Origin: Erwinia sp. 198
Lineage (GTDB): Bacteria > Pseudomonadota > Gammaproteobacteria > Enterobacterales > Enterobacteriaceae
Assembly: GCF_003937915.1 (NCBI RefSeq)
Contig: NZ_RHUM01000003.1
Coordinates: 231,605 to 295,604, forward strand
Direction: 5' to 3'
Length of the DNA: 64,000 bases
A model generated the notes under the pieces. That model did no database searches. It was given only the letters and a program-made list of their open reading frames with translations, and had not been told where the DNA came from. Shown in pieces: positions 61,801 to 64,000 of this stretch (the stretch's first letter is position 1; the number at the start of each line of letters is the position of its first letter). A program made the translations under genes and the position numbers.

Positions 61801-64000
61801 TCAACCACGATCGGCGTGGTGGAGCTGGCCGTATTGCCCAGCGAATCCGTAACCGTAACGACAATATCTGCGGTGCCGTCCTGTAGCGATGCCAGCGCCG
61901 GAGGCAGCAGCGCCACGCTCCAGCTGCCGGTAAGGGTATCAACGGTAGCGGGATAACTTACGCCGTCAACGGTTACCGTTACCGCCTGATCCGGGAAGTT
62001 GACGCCGGTATTGCCCGTCAGCGTTTGCGCCGCCGTGCTTTCAGCTGCGTTCAGCACGCCGTCGCCAAACGGCGAGTTAAGGATGATTTCTGTCGGGAAA
62101 GAAGTGCGCACGTTTACGTCGCTACTGCTGGCAATGGGATTGCTGTTCGCATCCGTGCCCGTCACGGTAACGGCGTAGCTACCGTTGGCGATGCCGGTCA
62201 GCGCGGCGGCAGGCACGGTCGCCGTCCAGCTGCCGTCCGGATTGACCGCAGAAGCGTAATCCACGCCGTTAAAGGTAACTGTCAGCGGCGTGGCGGCGGC
62301 AAGGCCGGCGCTGCTGCCGCTGATAACCAGATCCGCCTGCGCTTCCGTCGCGTTAATAGCGTTATCGCCGCTGACCGGCGCAATAGCCAGCGAGGCCACG
62401 GTGTTATCGACGGCCACCGCAAAACTGCCGGTGGCGTTGCCGGTATTGCCCGCTGCATCGCTGACGCTAACGGTATAGTTTTGCGTACCGTTAGCCAGCG
62501 CCGTGAGCGTGGCCGCAGGCAGTGTAATATTCCAGCTGCCGCCAGGTTCAATACTGCCGGTAAAGACGGTGCCATCCGCCAGCGTGAGCGTGACGGGGCT
62601 GCCTACGGCGACGTTAGTGGCCGTGCCGGTCAGCACCTGATCGACCGTAACTTCTGCGCTGTTCAGCGAGCCGTCGGCGGTGAGTGGGTCAACCGTCACG
62701 CCCGGCGTAGTGGTTGCATAGGTTACAGTGGTATAGGTCTCACTGGCGTTACCGGCCGCATCGGTGGTAACGACGGTGACGACGTAGGTGCCGTCAGCAA
62801 TGGCGGCCTGGCTGTCCGGGCTTAACGTCGCCGTCCAGGCACCGGTAGCCGGATCGACTGTGGCGGGCACGTCAACGCTGTCAAAACGCACCAGCACCGT
62901 GTTGCCCGGCTGGGTAGCGCCGGTGATAACCAGCGGTTGACCGACTTCACCCGCGTTAACATAGCCGTCGCCGCCCAATGGGTTAACCGTCGCCGTCGGT
63001 GGCGTGGCGTCCACGGCCAGCGGAATATTTTGCGTGGTGCTGTTGCCATAACCGTCGGTCGCCACCACGCCCAGCGTATAATCCCCATCGACAAGCTGTT
63101 GCAGATCGGAAGCCGGAATATTGACGTTCCAGCTGCCGTCCGGGTTAACGGTGGTGCTGTAGGTCACGCCGTTCAGCGTGACGGCGACGCTCTGACTGTC
63201 AGCGCTGACGCCGCTCAGGAGCAGCGGCTGGGTCACATCGTTCTGATTCAGCGTCGCATCCGGTGGCGTAACGGTGAGAACTGGCGCGGCGGTCGCTACG
63301 TTTATCGGCGTGGTCGAGGTGCTGCTGTTGCCTGCCGGATCGGTAATCACTACGGTGATATCGTTACTGCCCTGCGGCAGGTTTTGCAGCGAGCCTACCG
63401 GCAGCGTCACGCTCCAGCTGCCGTCGTTATTGACCGTGCCGGTATAGTCCGTGCCGCCTATTGTCGCAGTGACCGACTGGCCGGCGCCCGCCACGCCGGT
63501 GTTGCCGGTCAGCGTCTGTTCGGCGCCCGCTTCACTGCCGCTGATGACGCTGTCGCCGAAGGGCACATTAAGCCCGGCGTTCGGTTCTGTGGTAACAACG
63601 TTAAGCGAAGCGGCAGAGCCATTCTGTACTACGGTGCCGTCCGCCAGCGTGGCTGAAGCAATAATCAGATTTTGTCCCTGCGACAGCTGTTGCAAATCGG
63701 CAGCGGGAATGGTGGCGCTCCAGCTGCCGTCTGCCGCCACGGTGGCAGTGTATTCGCGCCCGCCCAGCGATACCCGGATGACCGTGCCGGCAGGAAGGTC
63801 GGCTGAAGAACCGGAAACGGTGAGATCGGACTGCGCTTCATTAATACCAAGATAGCCGTCGCCGCCCGGTGCATTGACGCTAATACTGCCGATGCCAAAA
63901 GCTGGTACGGTGAAATCATGCGTGGTGGTTGCCGCCGCGCCTGCCGCATCGGTAACGGTAGCGGTAATGGTCGCGGTGCCCGCTGCCAGCGCCTGCACGG
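46839..64000 (-). CDS. Giant Ig-like-repeat adhesin, C-terminal 5,720 residues (N-terminus outside the window)
   Basis: One uninterrupted frame fills 17.2 kb and leaves the window at its N-terminal side, so this is a very large type I-secreted surface protein. I count 54 Ig-like domains of about 95-105 residues, most with the core pattern L-x-G-T, VTVTLNG, DGSWSVTVPAADL and VTDAAGN. Domain classes follow an order (see findings). After the last domain (about 47659) come an Ala/Thr/Ser-rich linker of about 115 residues and a C-terminal module with one RTX-like GGAGTDTLV, ending GDVLIQHNLQVHLV, which closely matches the end of the neighbouring adhesin. I see no cysteine and very few lysines. Probable role: adhesion or biofilm; ligand unknown. 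Confidence 0.9.
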   Translation of the reverse strand, partial: VQALAAGTATITATVTDAAGAAATTTHDFTVPAFGIGSISVNAPGGDGYLGINEAQSDLTVSGSSADLPAGTVIRVSLGGREYTATVAADGSWSATIPAADLQQLSQGQNLIIASATLADGTVVQNGSAASLNVVTTEPNAGLNVPFGDSVISGSEAGAEQTLTGNTGVAGAGQSVTATIGGTDYTGTVNNDGSWSVTLPVGSLQNLPQGSNDITVVITDPAGNSSTSTTPINVATAAPVLTVTPPDATLNQNDVTQPLLLSGVSADSQSVAVTLNGVTYSTTVNPDGSWNVNIPASDLQQLVDGDYTLGVVATDGYGNSTTQNIPLAVDATPPTATVNPLGGDGYVNAGEVGQPLVITGATQPGNTVLVRFDSVDVPATVDPATGAWTATLSPDSQAAIADGTYVVTVVTTDAAGNASETYTTVTYATTTPGVTVDPLTADGSLNSAEVTVDQVLTGTATNVAVGSPVTLTLADGTVFTGSIEPGGSWNITLPAATLTALANGTQNYTVSVSDAAGNTGNATGSFAVAVDNTVASLAIAPVSGDNAINATEAQADLVISGSSAGLAAATPLTVTFNGVDYASAVNPDGSWTATVPAAALTGIANGSYAVTVTGTDANSNPIASSSDVNVRTSFPTEIILNSPFGDGVLNAAESTAAQTLTGNTGVNFPDQAVTVTVDGVSYPATVDTLTGSWSVALLPPALASLQDGTADIVVTVTDSLGNTASSTTPIVVDTAAPALDVAIPGDNGVINAQAQNQPLIVSGTAEAGSNLSVVLAGVTYLTGADADGNWSLAISPSALQSLPDGKYDITVTATDAGGNQTASLTPVTLDTATPALTIAPVSGDGYLNAAEHDAALSVAGTADAGSTIVVTLNNVTYNAVSDANGSWSVSVPAADVNALTDGTYAVSVQATDSAGNATSSLQPLTVVAGTQPTIAVDAFTGDGVLDGAEQDLNQLVTGTTTDVQAGQLVTLTMNGAQYTGTVQADGSYSVLVPATAYYGLANGTQTFTVDVADVAGNPATATSGYTIDNTFSSIAIGVISDDNAINAAEAQNPLVIHGSTRFVTFGARILVRFNNADYETTANNDGSWSVTVPASALSGLPNGNQTITATATDVNGNQITTTQSLDSAINPDFTVTLNEPFIDGALNGTEALSDQPLSGSTGITGSGQAVSVVLNGITYTASVDTDGNWSVTLPNAVLQGLPQGDNTLTVTATDPAGNTSSLTNTFTVDTSTPTLTLNALAEDNRLSLAEQGQALTVTGDGAPGNVVTLVLNDTTYTATVAGTGSWSIELPAAALLALTDGSYPVSVSVVDAAGNVSALTRTLDVDLTPPAVTVNPVSGDGYLNAADTSQPLVVSGTGETGNTIAVELNGTVYNTIVGANGQWTLTVPNTAVNTLAEGNYTLTVTASDAAGNVTTAGTPLVVDTSAPVIAVDDLTANNIIDGAEQQTDQLLSGTVTNAEVGQTVTVTLNGTDYVTTVQTGGGWQVAIPAADLSALANGTQTLNVTVADLAGNSSTVAKTFTVDSTLSSVAFDPLSGDGYLNASEAQTDLTVTGSTANVAAGSTVTFTLGGQTYTGTVAANGSWTATVPAADLQALAEGPQTATASAIAQNGNTVTSENTLNVYVDRVPDPTLQTPFIDGTLTGQEAGITQTLTGTTGQEGVGQTVTVNIGGTDYAATVNSSGVWTLDLAPAVLQALPQGQSAVTVTVTDVAGNVSAITPAPVITVATALPTLTLDPVAGGDNIINAAEQGAALAVSGTGTADNDVTVTLNGVTYTTTVNADGSWSLSVPATDLAALADGPYALQVSTSDAFGNTATQNLGLSVDTATPAFTVDPVTGDNTIDRVEQGQAQNITGSGSEGDTISVTLGGDTYTTTVGAGGQWTISVPASSLANLTEGDNTLTVTATSPAGNVNSQDTTLTLDTAVDVTLIINAVSGDDLINAAEAAQGFTVTGSVPDDTSTVVVSFNGTDYPATVGANGLWSAAIPAAALAGVADGDYTLTVTASPASGGSLALPHAITIDTAAPVLTVAAIAEDNFLNAAEQGQPLAITGTGDAGDSVRVALNGSVYTATVDGDGSWTVTVPATATIALTGGSYPVTVTATDAAGNAVTQTSALVVDVSTPVLTVNPLSGDGILNAEEQAQPLTVSGTAENGSTVTVTLEGTDYTATAGANGQWSLAIPAADLAGLANGDYTLTVATADAAGNVTAQESTLTVVADAATLPTLTLDNVAGNNVLDGAEQQVSQTISGTTTNVQAGQVVTVTLNGSVFSGLVQDSGAWSVTVPAAVLADLPAGTQTYSVSVGDAAGNGVTASGSFDVNTDISSVAINPLSDDGYLNASEAQGDLTVSGAVSNVPEGNTVTVTLNGIDYTTTVTTGGTWSLTVPAADLAALPEGPVTVSASVPDVDGNAVTNDATLNVATTLPTLAIETPFTDGTLNAGEAGTAQTLTGTTGLTGDGQNVSIAINGSTYAGTVDGDGNWRIVLSPEVLQALPQGDTLATVAVSDAAGNSAASPLTLSVNTLPPAVAVNAIAGDNILNAAEQGSDLPVSGTGEANAAIVVTLNGIDYTTTAGTDGQWTVTVPAADLAALADGSYVITTTVTDPAGNSATADSPLTVKASAAALPTLSVDPFTGNDTLNGAEQQTTQYLSGTTTNVEAGQQLTATLNGVAYTTRVLASGAWRVAIPSSALSTLADGTATFSVAVSDAAGNPITVGHDVTVDSTAAGISLDPLSTDGYLNAAEAQDALIVTGTTTGLAQGAPVTVTFNGQTFTGVVGTGGTWNAVIPAASLAGLADGANTLTVTATDASGATATGTATLNVQVNDLPAVAADTPFNGGVLNGAQAATDQTLTGSSGVTGDGQTVAVVVGDTTYTGTVDADGNWSVTIPTAELQALPQGANALQVTVADAAGNASTVPVPVTVDTVAPTLTLNPLAGDGVVNGSEAAADITVSGGSTGAEEGQLVTVSLNGQTYTTAIAADGSWSLVLPAGLLQTSPDGTYPVTVSLSDAAGNTASTAADITLSTVALQPTLDTPFIDSYINFTESQSDRTLSGTSGATGAGQTVTVNIAGTDYAATVDNAGNWTLPVSSATLQALGEGVQGITVTATDAIGNTGTATTSVSVDLTAPTLTVNPVAGDNIINAAESVGPVTITGTASASEAGQLVTVTFNGVAYQQSVQDDGNWTVNLPASVTQGIADGTYPVSVSLTDAAGNVSTQALTVVVDASLASQPTVALDAISGDNYLNQSEAGADLAVTGTSTNVTAGQTVTVTLNGVAYTALVQADGSWSATVPAADLGALPDGAQTLTATVADVAGNTGSNFAEFTVVAQAASLPTISVDPVTSDDVVNNQEAQSDALITGSSQRIPEGGTVTVTLNGATYTGTVDADGNWSATVPAAALQALTPGANTLIASGSDVAGNVATTTDNFTVDTTAPALNVALSAGVDNVLNAAEAAAGLVVSGTTDAGLPVSITLNDKVYATTADADGNWSLTIGSGDLTALGDGTTPLSVAVTDASGNVATSVITLTVAVNTLPTLTLNTPFIDGLVNATEAAAEQTLTGTATNLAVGTAVTVTLGDQTFTGAVNADGTWSAAVPAGTLADLADGLYQLTVASADAAGNPATAEASVEVLATTLPTAAINTPFIDGLLNASEAGVEQLINGTTGITGAGQTVTLNIDGNAIATTVDDNGNWTATLTPALAATLGNGEHTINVTVADLAGNSSTDSLAYTAIVTGLPTPTLTQPFVDGVLNAAEAAAGQTLVGTTGITGAQTVSVDINGTAYQASVDPATGDWTLPLEAGVLSALPDGTLPITVTVTDAVGNVGTADDSALVAVNALPAVTIDLPFTDGLLNVAEAAATQTLSGNTGLVAAGQTVTVAIDGGTPLTATVNANGNWTLDLTSAQLTALGSGTHTFAVTATDTAGNANTATLAFDALLALPQPTIDSPLFTDDILNIAEAGTAITLAGTTGVTGLNQGVQLQIDVAGITYTGTVDANGNWAVALPAGALNGLANGAHSVDVTVIDAAGNINTSSLGFTAALTAPTPTLDVPFGDTYLNAADVAAGVALSGTTGLAGDGQAVTVTLAGADYNATVDANGNWTLPLSTAQLEALDQGLQNYTVVAADIGGNTATATGSFTVDTSVPTLAITPFTGDGALNYLESLTTQTLSGTTTGAGEGQVVTVTIGTATVSGVVAADGSWSVNLTPEVLAQLGTTGDTGTINASVVDVAGNTGTATAAVTVDLTPPPTPLLTLAPVSDDNIINSTDGATLTLTGTFANLPVDSGGAVTGTVAVSINGVAQAGTAVVNSVDGTWTLTVPNTAANIADGIATVTATLTTDQNTTLEASSQVLVDRSVPVVTLNAFAGDDVLNGAEAAVNQIISGTASTSEAGRAVTLTLNSRTYTAIVQADGSWSATLPSGDLQALGQAGQTLTVTLTDAAGNTGTITRDFTVDTGAPLIAVDALVEDNVLNAADILTTQVVTGTANGAEGQTIGLYLGDNSPIATALVNADGTFSLDLTPEVLGSLTDGTLVFGLRVNDAAGNTTDATLTVNKVVNAALNLVVDSVFGDGFLNAVDTTVAQTITGLASSAGIGATVSLTLGGTTLTADVGQDGRFALIVPPSLLGLLSDGDTALNIVLTDGAGNTRTVGETVTTILEAPTISAITGLFGGDNLLNIAEAALAQTVGGTIDGAAGSTVTVTLGSKTYQTTLQAGGAWNVTIPPLDLAALTTGNQTLGVSVTDPAGNTSSTSATIGIFTAQPSITLNPIFGDGILNIADALVNQTISGTVNNVATGSTINLTLGNSTVQAAVGQNGAFTATVTPDILGTLTSGALAVGASVTDAAGNTATATGNLVAKLTAPVVNIARLFGDGLLNAADAALGQTIGGTVANAEPGSRVVVNVAGTQFVTATAADGSFNVALTPTLLKGLLDGNLNVGVSVTDSAGNTTTANAGATVGVNTLPTVTLNPVFGGDGVLNLVESLVTQTISGTASNVAPGSTVTINLGNTIVTTTVGANGAYSAQVSPAVLSTLLDGNLTVGVAVTDAVGNTASASTGVRVGIQTTPTLTVNTVFGDSVLSANDINTVQTISGIARNVTTGSLVTVTLNGKTYTAPVNSSGGWTLNVPKADLSALANGVLTVNASVTDSYGNVATNTGQLVVIAQTPPSVTISSIFGDGLLSAVDAQTAQTITGSSTNAEGSILNVRVGTSTLTTTIGANGTWSVLVPAATLAALPDGNATVTASVTNAVGNTGTGSDTAVVKTHTLPSVTINNSTMFGGDHYLNLSEANTPATISGTSVNAVGSTVTVNIAGNLYTTTVGSTGAWSVTVPSATLKGIADGSYTVTATVSDVVGNTATGSNTFTAITHNLPAIGVDPVLSLVSVLVTGLTVTGGTLNLPQGTPLSVTLNGTTLNTTTDALGRYSVKFTGGLLTSLSLNSIVTVTAADVAGNRATTSNTLLLGSLLPAAGTSSAAAATALLAMAADEATAVAAADTSDTGNAAVTAASAQVATANTASSESDSATAGSTAETTTTTDATTPADASTAAATGTTDNATATTGESATATVIDDGSYSIGGLIAALADGQTVEGASVAGSSGEDTVTLNTLNFTHIDGGAGTDTLVLNGEHMTLDLTTLGLKVEHIEIINLGQSGTNSVKLDLNEALNITDKQTDDLMIKGVTGDLVTLANGDGGTWATTAQRTVDGQVFDVYHNSALDTANTLGDVLIQHNLQVHLV
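59424..63896 (-). repeat. Three copies of a five-domain super-repeat (about 1.49 kb each)
   Basis: Within the giant adhesin, class E domains (start pattern SS-V/I-A-I, DGYLNASEAQ, no AAGN near the end) begin at 63896, 62399, 60908 and 59423: spacings of 1,497, 1,491 and 1,485 bases. Between them the same four classes follow in the same order each time: A (PF-x-DG, QTLTG-TG), B (DN-x-x-N, QPL-x-V-S-G), C (SGDGYLNAAE) and D (LDGAEQ, GTTTNV-x-AGQ). Confidence 0.75.

Noticed and set aside
47940..63656. Many plus-strand frames of 60-440 codons opposite the giant adhesin
   Set aside because: They recur with the repeat period and encode Arg/Ala-rich or Val/Ser/Pro-rich strings that are complements of the repeat codons.
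46839..63998. Regular repeats that could suggest a CRISPR array or tandem DNA element
   Set aside because: Units are about 300 bases, diverged, always in one open frame and encode Ig-like domains; there are no short identical repeats with unique spacers.

Overview
The window reads as chromosomal DNA of an enterobacterium (Enterobacterales). A family such as Erwiniaceae (Pantoea, Erwinia, Mixta) is my inference. From base 1 to about 23.4 kb the gene order follows the Escherichia coli map almost gene for gene: fruA-fruK-fruB, yeiW, yeiP, yeiR, lpxT, mepS, pdeN, yejABEF, yejG, bcr-rsuA, radD, rplY, yejK, yejLM and tRNA-Pro(GGG). The order resumes at 32-37.3 kb with yojI, alkB, apbE, ompC and the antisense RNA gene micF. 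The ada gene that E. coli carries between apbE and alkB is absent here.

Between tRNA-Pro and yojI, where E. coli has narP, ccm, nap, eco and mqo, the window has accessory DNA. First comes an AT-rich stretch (about 23.4-25.1 kb) with a small membrane protein, the remains of a decayed gene, and a DUF943-type gene broken by one extra T. Then follow a family 1 glycosyltransferase, a zinc alcohol dehydrogenase, a sotB-type efflux pump with a CRP-like box, a membrane acyltransferase, a small unknown protein and an EntD-type phosphopantetheinyl transferase.

From 37.4 kb to the right edge everything is on the minus strand and forms one surface-adhesin locus. It holds the end of a giant repeat protein (over 5,700 residues in the window, N-terminus outside), a second adhesin of 1,364 residues with a BapA-like N-terminus, and the three parts of a type I secretion system (TolC-like channel, ABC ATPase with a C39-like domain, HlyD-type adaptor). 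The two adhesins end in closely related modules of about 135 residues, so one exporter probably serves both. A strong hairpin with a U-run lies between the second adhesin and the exporter genes.

The most notable structure is in the giant adhesin. I count 54 Ig-like domains of about 100 residues. The N-terminal-most part visible is built from a five-domain super-repeat (about 1.49 kb) repeated three times in the same order; it then breaks up and gives way to blocks of other domain classes towards the C-terminus.

The conserved part is housekeeping: fructose uptake (fruBKA under two Cra operators), translation (EfpL, L25, RsuA), envelope care (LpxT, MepS, YejM), peptide uptake (YejABEF), efflux (Bcr, YojI) and repair (RadD, AlkB).
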